Origin: Thermophagus sp052400625
Lineage (GTDB): Bacteria; Bacteroidota; Bacteroidia; Bacteroidales; Marinilabiliaceae
DNA length: 64,000 nucleotides
Strand: one strand, 5' to 3'
Assembly: GCA_052400625.1 (NCBI GenBank)
Contig: JBQTGH010000011.1
A program made the translations under genes and the position numbers. Under the pieces are notes generated by a model, which saw only the letters and a list, made by a program, of their open reading frames with translations, was not told the DNA's origin and ran no database searches. Below are positions 34,601 through 42,450 of the stretch, one piece after another. Position 1 is the stretch's first letter; every line of letters starts with the position of its first letter.

Positions 34601-35088
34601 CCGATTCGGTTTTTAATGAGGAATTGTTGAAGCCTGAAATACAGGATTTGGATGCCTTTGTTGATGGGGTTAATAATATTGTAGAAGCGCATCAACGAAT
34701 TGCTGAAAGTTATTTTAAGGATGGTAGTATAGAAGGGGCTGTTCCGCCTCTGAAGGCTATCCTGCATATTATGGCTCATGGAAACTATAACGGAAAAGGG
34801 ATTAATGATCCCGAAATCCGCAAAATGTTTGATCGGGACCATATGATGAGCAGTGATTGGTATCATGCACGTTTAAAAAATAAACAACAAGGAGATGTGG
34901 AATTGTGGAAGAGACATTTAAAATATTTGAAGGCATATCTGATCCAAAGACCCAATATTGAGCCGCCGGTCCTTGAGAAGGTTAAAGCCAGTATCCATCT
35001 GGCAGAAAAAAATATGGCCAAATTTAAAACTGCGGATTATCTGAAATCGCTGGAAGGTTATATTGGACTCGATTCTTTTGTGAAATAG
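31642..35088 (+). CDS. Probable diphosphate-dependent phosphoenolpyruvate carboxykinase (PPi-PEPCK)
   Basis: I identify this 1148-residue cytoplasmic protein as probable PPi-PEPCK, which interconverts oxaloacetate plus diphosphate with PEP, CO2 and phosphate. The basis is its very unusual size, which matches the 1130-1150-residue enzymes known from propionibacteria, Entamoeba and some other bacteria, and general resemblance of its blocks (RLIEYINLKLAAMG at the start, WRLIGSVAEGTFCHKPCTV then SGGGKSEISKSI near residue 488, DNYYGYSKKEVKTQISYAAN near 335). It has no signal peptide, no membrane helix and no standard Walker A. The ATG at 31642 is preferred because upstream in-frame codons are non-ATG or lie ahead of the promoter. 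If correct, it gives an ATP-saving anaplerotic or gluconeogenic step. The fallback label is a conserved 1150-residue protein of unknown function. Confidence 0.62.
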   Translation: MDLKKSFGISDSGTNVTPKPKRLIEYINLKLAAMGQPGYRSDSKMGFLELANDLIKNYKEKSRLLTSYLCPADQRIQDFLDQYLAEYKNDLNFRLPVDTFIVDYHGVARALSLPPDQPSFKSDIIQSYRLKQGILNNPKSDRRTTKGVFHVVEGGLPIPYDKKAVPKITFAKLLQEALNPPHELMQLPFTATQPEKAAAFVSLLLKPVVEPCIGGCKERRMEIRFFAPGNLVSNLDFVESIFGNAGDPYLPENDSALDVDGWTGHTGCVILAPHLTSLKKKDLGLLHISQATEKQKSDGMCWEDENELYNDGGAFKVTARTSDGVIVTLIADNYYGYSKKEVKTQISYAANLLGNVEEEHAGGAIAFPAYNLGDEFSDRSQFEGNDLSFDEMVKTYREIMEVKPEGYAIDKKYPDIIYVPENAAFSLIDQRVTWIKDNKEQSIRLNPKYTYMLPAGYKVRMNKNPYVPSWRLIGSVAEGTFCHKPCTVSGGGKSEISKSIEDAIIYGPFFTADFENDFKKVEEIINKDYSGVYLEHIKTDRNRPLLSPKRSLGSVIKLLTPAENRYQPEYNEWLRQIPHHIKGLVYIVKRFYKPEWGNNWKKFFSVDIIDGRYGNELKFKNRKLVASYLRVGLTGDGAWRTFKLRQDFIASDKLQMEDDITTSTVIPRSKLQYLSPNFFHPAAKFTYNCEYRFFQRPDEAIHRGYDKQAEKDLATPFTFISNFEPLTIEDAKEIMDNAIEFDRYTNPMKDLIREVVKEKDFTYFVSSSHPRIVDGKPSANVRYLQNRPDLTKQREKYIAEMGTRLYRKIPLEKPVLYPVNAVLAGRRNNPSQPGIRPLAVYNPIHYQELPELFMDFICSLTGKSPSTTGAGSEGALTKAPFNALSPITDLNNALVSFILTGYPGFTTAAGYIGPKYRVDHDISLLVPEIWSRLYPEEAQPDFLLEHGYLEKMEDFQHKGQQVLASRLGYRITAKFARTFLGRIFENPDSVFNEELLKPEIQDLDAFVDGVNNIVEAHQRIAESYFKDGSIEGAVPPLKAILHIMAHGNYNGKGINDPEIRKMFDRDHMMSSDWYHARLKNKQQGDVELWKRHLKYLKAYLIQRPNIEPPVLEKVKASIHLAEKNMAKFKTADYLKSLEGYIGLDSFVK

Positions 35089-35280
35089 ATCCTCTTTTTT
35101 GTAAGTGCTGACTTACAGCTATTAAAGGAAAATAGCCAAACGTGCTGTTTGGATGGTGTTGGTCGTCAGAATAGACCATAACCTTTCCGGAACATGGCAC
35201 GCGATTTTTAAAATTATCATTTGGAGAAGGATGAACCCAAGACGATTGAGTTTATTCGTTGTCCATATAAAAATAGATTG

Positions 35281-36324
35281 ATGGAAGCATTATTGGGAAA
35301 GACATTAGGCGAATTAAAAGTGGTGGCAGCGGAGAACAAAATGCCCGGTTTTACGGCCAAGGAAATGGCACGATGGTTATATCAGAAAAAGATTACCGAT
35401 ATAGACCAGATGACCAATATTTCTAAGGAGGCGAGAAATAGGTTGAAGGAAAAATATGAAATAGGAAGGTTTGAACCTTCCAAAGTACAAGTTTCCAAAG
35501 ATGGTACTAAGAAATATCTGTTCCCGGCCTCCGGAGGTTTATTTATTGAAGCCGCCTATATCCCCGAAAAGGATCGTCACACCCTTTGCATCTCGTCGCA
35601 GGTAGGGTGCAAAATGGGATGTCTTTTTTGCATGACCGGTAAGCAAGGTTTTCAGGGCCAGTTGTCGGCACGAGAAATTGTCAATCAGGTGTTGAGTTTG
35701 CCCGAAAGTGATTCGTTGACCAATGTGGTATTCATGGGCATGGGAGAACCCATGGATAATATTGATAATGTTTTGAAAAGTCTGGAAATTTTCACCTCGG
35801 AGTGGGGAATGGGCTGGAGTCCACGAAGAATAAATGTTTCAACCATTGGCGTTGAGCCTGCTATGCGTCGATTTATTGATGAAAGCGACGCTCATTTGGC
35901 CATCAGTCTTCACTCTCCATTCAACGAGGAGCGGCGCCGGTTGATGCCCATTGAGCAGGTGTATCCGGTGGAAACCGTCATTGAGGCTTTGCGGGAATAT
36001 GATTTCGGGCGACAACGTCGTATTTCATTTGAATATATTATGTTTCAAGGGGTGAATGATACGATGGCCCATGTTAAAGGTTTGACGAAACTTCTCAATG
36101 GCCTTCGATGTCGCATTAATCTTATTCGTTTTCATCCCATACCCGAAACACCACTGCGAGGTACATCCGAGGATAAAATGAGATGGTTTGCCGATGAATT
36201 GAATAAGAAAGGATTGATCATCACCATCCGAAGGTCAAGGGGCGAGGATATTTTCGCCGCCTGTGGCTTGCTTTCCACTAAAAATATGATAAAAGAGAAA
36301 GAGAACATCGATTTGGATTTCTAA
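35281..36324 (+). CDS. rlmN: 23S rRNA (adenine2503-C2)-methyltransferase / tRNA methyltransferase
   Basis: RlmN is a radical SAM enzyme that methylates C2 of A2503 in 23S rRNA and of A37 in some tRNAs. The 347-residue protein begins MEALLGKTLGELKVVAAENK, typical of the family, so I chose the ATG at 35281; a TTG 20 codons upstream is possible but unlikely. The radical SAM cluster motif CKMGCLFCMTG lies near residue 117, followed by VFMGMGEPMDN, NVSTIGVEPAMRRF, SLHSPFNEERRRLMP and RRSRGEDIFAACGLL, whose cysteine carries the intermediate methyl group. All catalytic cysteines are present. Confidence 0.96.
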   Translation: MEALLGKTLGELKVVAAENKMPGFTAKEMARWLYQKKITDIDQMTNISKEARNRLKEKYEIGRFEPSKVQVSKDGTKKYLFPASGGLFIEAAYIPEKDRHTLCISSQVGCKMGCLFCMTGKQGFQGQLSAREIVNQVLSLPESDSLTNVVFMGMGEPMDNIDNVLKSLEIFTSEWGMGWSPRRINVSTIGVEPAMRRFIDESDAHLAISLHSPFNEERRRLMPIEQVYPVETVIEALREYDFGRQRRISFEYIMFQGVNDTMAHVKGLTKLLNGLRCRINLIRFHPIPETPLRGTSEDKMRWFADELNKKGLIITIRRSRGEDIFAACGLLSTKNMIKEKENIDLDF

Positions 36325-36381
36325 GCGAAAAAAAAACAGATTATCCAAATCGTGGAGGAGGCGATCAAACGGTGATGGATG

Positions 36382-36555
36382 CTATTCTTGCTCACATTTC
36401 TGGTGGAGGAGCGACTTTAATTTTTTCAGGAATTCTTCGTTGGGCCCGGTCAATGTCTCCCTAAGTTTGGATTCAGGAATTTTTAATAGCAGATTTTGAA
36501 TGAATAAGCTCTTCAAAATAATATAATCTAAATCGGTTGGCGTAAAATTGTTCAT
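36382..36555 (-). CDS. Possible small protein of 57 residues
   Basis: I recognise no family. Reading leftward from the ATG at 36555 gives an uninterrupted 57-residue frame starting MNNFTPTDLDYIILKSLFIQ and ending in HQKCEQE. It looks like two amphipathic helices (residues 7-25 and 40-55) joined by a PESKLRETLTGPNE turn, with mixed charge and no signal peptide. It is convergent with rlmN, with a 57-base gap. A 7-bp inverted repeat (36557-36588) ends one base before the start codon and would fold over the initiation region. Codon use is normal for the window. It might be a chance ORF; I put it slightly above even. Confidence 0.5.
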   Translation of the reverse strand: MNNFTPTDLDYIILKSLFIQNLLLKIPESKLRETLTGPNEEFLKKLKSLLHQKCEQE

Positions 36556-36963
36556 GCGATAATGTTTTTGATTCCTGAATAATTATCGGTCTGTCGGGGG
36601 CTTTTGAGGGTTAATGGGGATGTAAGGGAAGGTTTTTGTTTAATATGGCGAATAAGTTAAATTTTCCTCTTGTTGGCTTTTCATGGTTTTCGGTTGAATG
36701 TTTATAATGTGTTGTAAGACTGCTTTGTGTTGTTGTTTGTTATGTAATTAGCAGTGTTTCAACGTTGTGTGTGTTCAGATCCCCTTTGTCGAAATGATGA
36801 AAAACCGCTTATTTGCCCGGTCAAAGGTGTCTAATCATAAGTAAAACGATAGAGAAACGAAAAAATTATATTCGTACAATTCAAATTAAATTAAAAACAA
36901 CAAGAGATTAGTTCCTGAAATTTTCCCATTTTTGTAGGGTCAAAGAATCTGATCAGATGTTGT
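36556..36963. other. Gene-free stretch upstream of the hybrid kinase
   Basis: Apart from the inverted repeat CGATAAT/ATTATCG (36557-36563 with 36582-36588), I see no structure or gene in these 408 bases. CATTTTTG near 36929 is one mismatch from a -7 box and could serve the kinase gene. Confidence 0.45.
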
Positions 36964-39900
36964 ATGCTTAAAAATAAATTATCGCTTTTTAAGTCGAATG
37001 GCTCCATCAGTCAGAAAGTACTTGGCGGATACCTAATCAATCTTATTTTGTTGATATTCGTTGCAGGTGCAAGTTTGCTGGGGACATACCATTTGAAAGT
37101 TTGGGTGAAGAGTACCGAAAAGGTAGATCAACTTCTTGATCAGATCTATATTTCCCGTATTCAGGCTGAACGGTTGACATTGAAAAATGATACCACCACC
37201 AAATTGGTGGTTGACAGCCTTACCCGGCAAATCGAACTGCTTCTTCAGGACGCTCGTCGAAGTCCAATAAATCTAAAAAGTCGCGAGGAACTTTCATCCA
37301 TATACAGCTGGTTGGAGAAATACAAGCAATATTGGCTGTTGGTAATTGAACTTAAAAGGCAACGCAGGGATGCGGAGCACCAAATGGATTCTCTTTTTCA
37401 GGATGTTTTTGCTGCAGCAAGGGAACCTTTTCCACGAAGGTTAAGCTGGGACGACAATACTTCTCTTAATGCCAGAGAAGAATCAGAACTTTATAATGAC
37501 TTGATTTTTCAGTTGCTTCATCTCAAGGAGATTGAAAAGCAGCTTTGGAATTATCCCTCTGAAAAGGTGACCAGTGAATCTGTCGATGCCGTTTTTCGAA
37601 GAATTTTAAGTCTTATTCCTCCGGAAGGGGTTGTCCCTCCCGCATCCTCTTCCTACAAACCACTCATGAGGATGCGTCGCGGATTGGCGGCCTATCAGAG
37701 TCGAATGTTGGAATTGGTTCAGGCAATTGATGATATCGACAAGGGGCAGAAACTGATGGAGGAGAGTTCCAGAAGCATCCAATATTCCGGAGAGCAGGCC
37801 AACTATTTTCAGAATCTGGCCATGGAAAGATGGTTGTTGACAAGTTTTGTGGTGCTTTCTGTTTTTATGTCTTTGGCCATCATACTGGGGATTTGGTTGG
37901 CGGTTATTTTTTATCGTAAAATCAGGCGGGATGAAGAGAATCGGGAGCATGCCAGAAGGCAATTACAGATTAATCGCCAATTGCTCAATGATATTATTAA
38001 TAATAGTTCATCGCTGATCTATGTCAAGGATTTGGAAGGACGATATACCTTGATCAATCAGCCAATGGAAGAAACCCTTGGCCTGGAAGCCCACCGGATT
38101 ATAGGCCGGACCGACTATGAAATATTCCCCCATGATGTGGCAAGCCTGCATAAACAAAATGATGATCAGGTGATAAAAGTGGGGCGATCGATTCAAAAGG
38201 AAGAGTTTTTCCCGGCAGGAAAAGTTAAAAGGGTGTTCCTTTCCAATAAATTTCCCATTAAAGATCGGGATGGGAAGATAACTTCCGTATGTGGGGTTTC
38301 GACCGATATCACGCAATTGCGTCAGGCATTGCATGACCTGGAGCGAAGTCGTGAGAACTACCGTAATATTGTTACCAATGTTCCGGGAATCGTTTACCAT
38401 TGCCGTAATGACAATAAGCGCACCATGTTGTTTATTAGTGGTGGCGTGGAAAAGGTCATCGGGCTCGGTATTAATGCGTTTATTCAGGAGGGACAGTCCA
38501 TTGTTCCCTTCGTGGAGAAAGAGGATCTTCCCAAAGTCATGAAGACGATGGAAAAAGCCCTTCGCAGACAACGGCCCTTTGAAATGGAATACCGAATTCG
38601 GGATTTGTTTGGAAATCGCAAATGGCTTTATGAGAAGGGATTGCCGGTAAAAGACAGAGTGACCGGAGAGACTACTTTTCAGGGGGTAATTATTGACACC
38701 ACAGCACAAAAGGAGGCCATGAATGAGATCATGGTTCGGGATCGTTTGTTGGAAGGTGTGTCGGAAGCATTGAAAGAATTAATTGCCAGTGCCAATTTTA
38801 AGGAAGCCCTCCAGAGAGCCCTCCGTGTATTAGGCGAAGGGGCAGGAGTAGGATGTGCCTTTGCGTTCAGAAATTATAGAAATGAACCGGGCAAACTATT
38901 GTTTAAGCACTTTGTGGAGTGGGAACAATCGTCGGTAGAACCAGTTCGTCGGAAAGACATGGTTGATCTCTCCTATGAAAATATTAATCCTGCCTGGTAT
39001 TTCCGATTAAGTGATCAAAAAGAACTGGTTATTAATATCAATACCGCCACGGTTCGGGAGCAATCCTTCCTTCGCAAAATGGGGGCGGTCTCAATGCTGA
39101 TTGTGCCTGTTTTTGTTCACGATTCATTTTGGGGATTTATCGGTTTTGCGAAAGAGTATAAAGCCGATGAATGGAGTGAGTCACAGAAGACGCTTTTTAA
39201 GGCCTTTGCCGTAACCATGGGGCTGATGATTGCCAGATATGAAAGTGGACGGGAACTGCAAAAAGCAAAAGAAGCCGCAGAAGCGGCTACCCGTGCCAAA
39301 GGTGATTTTCTGGCACGGATGAGCCACGAAATTCGGACGCCCCTAAATGCCATCATCGGATGGACGCATCTGGCGCTGGAAAAGCCGGCCATACAGGGAC
39401 AAAATGATTATTTGAAGCGTATTCAATCCTCATCCCGCTCTCTGTTGGGGATTATCAACGACATTCTGGATTTTTCCAAAATTGAAGCCGGTCGTCTGGA
39501 ATTGGAATACATTGATTTCGATCTTGAGCAGGTTCTTCAAAACCTGGCAGATATGGTGCTCTTTAGGGCCAATGAAAAAAAACTCGAGCTGGTTTTTGAT
39601 ATTGCCGCGGATGTACCTTTAAGTTTGGTTGGAGATCCTTTGCGCCTAGAACAGATCCTGGTTAACCTGGTGAATAATGCTGTTAAATTCACCGACAAGG
39701 GTTTTGTTAATGTAAAAATCAGGGTCAAGTCTGTGAACAATGAAAAAACGGAACTGTTATTCGCCGTCGAGGATACCGGTATCGGACTGAAAGAGGAACA
39801 GAAGAATAATCTCTTCAAAGCCTTTTCGCAGGCCGATGTTTCTACAACGCGTAAATATGGCGGTTCAGGTCTGGGATTGGCCATTTGCAAACGGCTTACC

Positions 39901-41256
39901 CATATGATGGACGGTGAAATTTGGGTGGATAGCGAGTATGGCAAAGGAAGTACCTTTTTCTTTACCGTTTCTATCGACAGGCAACTTATCCAAAAAAAGG
40001 ATCAAATGCGTCATGCCTTTGAAGTGGCAGGCGATGATGCTATGATTGCTTGCCATAATGAAAAAACGGCCTTGAGTGTCAAAGGCATGCTCAGTGATTT
40101 TGGCTTTAAAGTGATTCGAACCTGTTCTTATCAAACGCTAATAGACCGGCTTCGGGAGATCAACCCCGATGGGCCCTTGTGGCTTCTTTTTGTGGATTGG
40201 CTGCTTGTGGCGCATAATAGAGAACAGGCACTTGAAGATCTTAAAAAATATAGTGATCGTTTTGATCATTTGGTGATTATGTCGTCACCGTTTCATGAAT
40301 CTGACTTTCGGCAACGATGGAAGGAGGCCGGTCTTTCGTTTGTGGTGATGCACAAACCGGTTAATTATTCGATTCTTTTTGATGGGTTAATGGATGCGAT
40401 GGGAGGTAGTGAAACATTAGATCTGGAATCTCAACAAAAAGGAAAAAATTACCGCGACTATTTGACTCAGCAGCGGCCATTGAAGCTGTTGATGGTGGAA
40501 GATAATGAGACCAATCGTCAGTTGACGGTGGAGTTGCTGGCTATGGCCAATATCTCTACCGATTTGGCGGTTAACGGTCAAGAGGCCCTTGAATTGGCGA
40601 ACCAGCATAAAAGTAAATGTCCATATGATTTAATATTAATGGATATTCATATGCCGGGGATGAATGGCTATACGGCAACCCGAAGGATAAAGAGAATTGA
40701 AGGATGGAAAGAGGTGCCGGTGGTGGCTATGACCGCTGAAGCATTAGGCGATGTGGAAGCACAATGTTTGCAGGCAGGAATGGCCGGATTAGTAGGTAAA
40801 CCGATCGATCCGGATGATCTGTTCAGGGTGATCTATCGATTGGTTTTTGGTGAGCCGGACAATTTTGGGAAGGCCTTAAACCATTCGGAAAAAGGGAGGG
40901 AATACAAATTTCCTAAAATAGAAGGGATCGATGTTCAAGCCGGGATCCGGCGTATGGGAGGCCGGTCGGATTTGTACAGCAGGTTGCTGAAAGGCTTCTG
41001 TCATGATTATGCTGATTTCCGGGAAAGAATTCATCAATTGACGGAAAAGAATGAGCAAGAGGAATTGGCTCGGGTATTCCATTCTCTTAAAGGGATCGTG
41101 GGCACGATGGAAGCTTCCGGCTTGTATGAGCTGGCCAAAAAAACCGAAAAAGCCTTTAAAGAACAAGAGGAAAACTACAATCAACTAAAGGAAAAGCTCA
41201 TAAAAGAGATTGGCAGACAAATCAAACATATCAACAAAAGAATCAATCAAAATTAG
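36964..41256 (+). CDS. Hybrid histidine kinase with PAS, GAF, receiver and Hpt domains
   Basis: This 1430-residue membrane sensor contains a whole phosphorelay. Order: first membrane helix (about residues 19-42), helical periplasmic sensor region, second helix (about 290-315), two PAS domains (about 340-455 and 460-585), a GAF domain (about 595-765), HisKA with MSHEIRTPLNAIIGW (His788), and a HATPase with VNLVNNAVKF, DTGIGL and GSGLGLAI. A degenerate receiver (about 1016-1149) follows, then a true receiver with MVEDNETN and MDIHMPGMNG (Asp1227), and a C-terminal Hpt domain with VFHSLKGIVGTM (His1373). Phosphate should pass His788 to Asp1227 to His1373. No response regulator with an output domain is adjacent; an ECF sigma gene follows after about 200 bases. 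Confidence 0.93.
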   Translation: MLKNKLSLFKSNGSISQKVLGGYLINLILLIFVAGASLLGTYHLKVWVKSTEKVDQLLDQIYISRIQAERLTLKNDTTTKLVVDSLTRQIELLLQDARRSPINLKSREELSSIYSWLEKYKQYWLLVIELKRQRRDAEHQMDSLFQDVFAAAREPFPRRLSWDDNTSLNAREESELYNDLIFQLLHLKEIEKQLWNYPSEKVTSESVDAVFRRILSLIPPEGVVPPASSSYKPLMRMRRGLAAYQSRMLELVQAIDDIDKGQKLMEESSRSIQYSGEQANYFQNLAMERWLLTSFVVLSVFMSLAIILGIWLAVIFYRKIRRDEENREHARRQLQINRQLLNDIINNSSSLIYVKDLEGRYTLINQPMEETLGLEAHRIIGRTDYEIFPHDVASLHKQNDDQVIKVGRSIQKEEFFPAGKVKRVFLSNKFPIKDRDGKITSVCGVSTDITQLRQALHDLERSRENYRNIVTNVPGIVYHCRNDNKRTMLFISGGVEKVIGLGINAFIQEGQSIVPFVEKEDLPKVMKTMEKALRRQRPFEMEYRIRDLFGNRKWLYEKGLPVKDRVTGETTFQGVIIDTTAQKEAMNEIMVRDRLLEGVSEALKELIASANFKEALQRALRVLGEGAGVGCAFAFRNYRNEPGKLLFKHFVEWEQSSVEPVRRKDMVDLSYENINPAWYFRLSDQKELVININTATVREQSFLRKMGAVSMLIVPVFVHDSFWGFIGFAKEYKADEWSESQKTLFKAFAVTMGLMIARYESGRELQKAKEAAEAATRAKGDFLARMSHEIRTPLNAIIGWTHLALEKPAIQGQNDYLKRIQSSSRSLLGIINDILDFSKIEAGRLELEYIDFDLEQVLQNLADMVLFRANEKKLELVFDIAADVPLSLVGDPLRLEQILVNLVNNAVKFTDKGFVNVKIRVKSVNNEKTELLFAVEDTGIGLKEEQKNNLFKAFSQADVSTTRKYGGSGLGLAICKRLTHMMDGEIWVDSEYGKGSTFFFTVSIDRQLIQKKDQMRHAFEVAGDDAMIACHNEKTALSVKGMLSDFGFKVIRTCSYQTLIDRLREINPDGPLWLLFVDWLLVAHNREQALEDLKKYSDRFDHLVIMSSPFHESDFRQRWKEAGLSFVVMHKPVNYSILFDGLMDAMGGSETLDLESQQKGKNYRDYLTQQRPLKLLMVEDNETNRQLTVELLAMANISTDLAVNGQEALELANQHKSKCPYDLILMDIHMPGMNGYTATRRIKRIEGWKEVPVVAMTAEALGDVEAQCLQAGMAGLVGKPIDPDDLFRVIYRLVFGEPDNFGKALNHSEKGREYKFPKIEGIDVQAGIRRMGGRSDLYSRLLKGFCHDYADFRERIHQLTEKNEQEELARVFHSLKGIVGTMEASGLYELAKKTEKAFKEQEENYNQLKEKLIKEIGRQIKHINKRINQN

Positions 41257-41461
41257 AGTTTGAAATATCTTGAGGAGCTCCGTTAAAACGCTGCTTTTAC
41301 CTTAGTTTTGAAGAGCCAAGGCATTTTGAAAAAATGATTGAGGTTTGGAGAATTGTTTATTTTTTTGTTATTTCGTTTCGATTTAAGTGAAAAATTATTT
41401 ATTAACCTTCAAATTAAAAGCCTATTGAACATTTTTACAAGCTAATTCTAAACTATTGATT

Positions 41462-42052
41462 ATGACAGATCTGAAATTGCTGTCTGATGAAGAGCTTGTA
41501 AAAAAGTTTATCTCAGGCGATGCCAGATGTATTGATTTACTGATTGAGCGTCACCATCAGCAAATATATTCATTTATTTTTTTGATGGTTCGACAACGTG
41601 ATCTGGCAGAGGATATTTTCCAGGATGTTTTTGTTAAGGTGATTCATTCCCTCCGATCGGGCAAATATGCTGAAAACGGACGGTTTTTATCTTGGGTTAT
41701 GCGCATAGCGCACAATCTTGTGATCGATTATTTCCGAAAGAAGAAAAGCCAGAAAGTAGTATCGAATGATCAGTATTCATTTGATATTTTCAACAATCCT
41801 ATGTTTTCGGATTATACTATTGAAGACAAACTGGTCTACGAGCAGATGCTTTCGGAAGTGGCTTCACTGGTGGAAATGCTTCCTAATTCCCAAAAGGAAG
41901 TGGTAAAACTACGACATTACTTTGGCCTTTCTTTTAAAGAAATTGCTGAAGAAACAAATGTTAGTATTAATACTGCCTTGGGACGAATGCGTTATGCTTT
42001 GATTAACATTCGTAAGATGATGGAAGAGCGCAACATGAGTTTGTCTGTTTAA
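41462..42052 (+). CDS. ECF-type RNA polymerase sigma factor
   Basis: This 196-residue protein is an extracytoplasmic-function sigma factor with regions 2 and 4. Region 2 includes RHHQQIYSFIFLMVRQRDLAEDIFQDVFVKV and SWVMRIAHNLVIDYFRKKK; region 4 has LPNSQKEVVKLRHYFGLSFKEIAEETNVSINTALGRMRYAL with the DNA-binding helix-turn-helix. The ATG at 41462 is preferred over a TTG two codons upstream. No anti-sigma gene of the FecR or zinc type follows; instead an acyl-carrier-like gene starts 79 bases later. It could be constitutively active or controlled by the upstream kinase. Confidence 0.93.
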   Translation: MTDLKLLSDEELVKKFISGDARCIDLLIERHHQQIYSFIFLMVRQRDLAEDIFQDVFVKVIHSLRSGKYAENGRFLSWVMRIAHNLVIDYFRKKKSQKVVSNDQYSFDIFNNPMFSDYTIEDKLVYEQMLSEVASLVEMLPNSQKEVVKLRHYFGLSFKEIAEETNVSINTALGRMRYALINIRKMMEERNMSLSV

Positions 42053-42131
42053 AAAAAGTTGAGGTTTTTATACGTGTATCCTTCTTTTGCATTGTCATAT
42101 AGATAAACCATCTTAAAATGAGTGTAGGATT

Positions 42132-42371
42132 ATGAATGCAAAAGAAATAAGACGTAACCTTTACAAGGTTTTCAGGCAAACTGGTATTCCTCGTGAAGTC
42201 ATTGACGAGAAGGCTTCTTTAAAAGAAGATTTGTTTATGGATGAGATTGATATGACCTGCTTCCTGTTCTATCTGGAAACACGTTTTAAGGTTGAGGTTA
42301 AAAATGAAGAACTGCCCAAGTTGGATTCTGTGGGGTCAACGATCAACTATCTGCAGCAACATTGTGCCTGA
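42132..42371 (+). CDS. Acyl carrier protein-like protein lacking the phosphopantetheine serine
   Basis: The 79-residue protein aligns along its whole length with acyl carrier protein: a helical start, DLFMDEIDMTCFLFYLETRF at residues 33-52 in place of [20 protein letters not shown], then VEVKNEELPKLDSVGSTINYLQQ matching the third and fourth helices. At the position of the modified serine (DSL) it has glutamate (Glu38 in DEI), so it cannot carry a phosphopantetheine arm. It may be a structural or regulatory ACP mimic. Its only neighbours are the ECF sigma factor gene upstream and the convergent STN-domain gene; no fatty-acid or polyketide gene is near. Confidence 0.78.
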   Translation: MNAKEIRRNLYKVFRQTGIPREVIDEKASLKEDLFMDEIDMTCFLFYLETRFKVEVKNEELPKLDSVGSTINYLQQHCA

Positions 42372-42410
42372 ATAGATAATTTGGTTTTAAAACAACAATC
42401 GTCGAAACTG

Positions 42411-42442
42411 GCCGGTAAACTTTTATTCAAGAGTTTTCCGGC
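42411..42442. terminator. Possible bidirectional terminator between convergent genes
   Basis: GCCGG and CCGGC (42411-42415 with 42438-42442) enclose AAACT/AGTTT after one T-T mismatch, giving an extended hairpin with an A/T-rich loop. It sits between the ACP-like gene and the convergent STN-domain gene. T-runs are poor on both sides. Confidence 0.45.
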
Positions 42443-42450
42443 TGGGTTTG

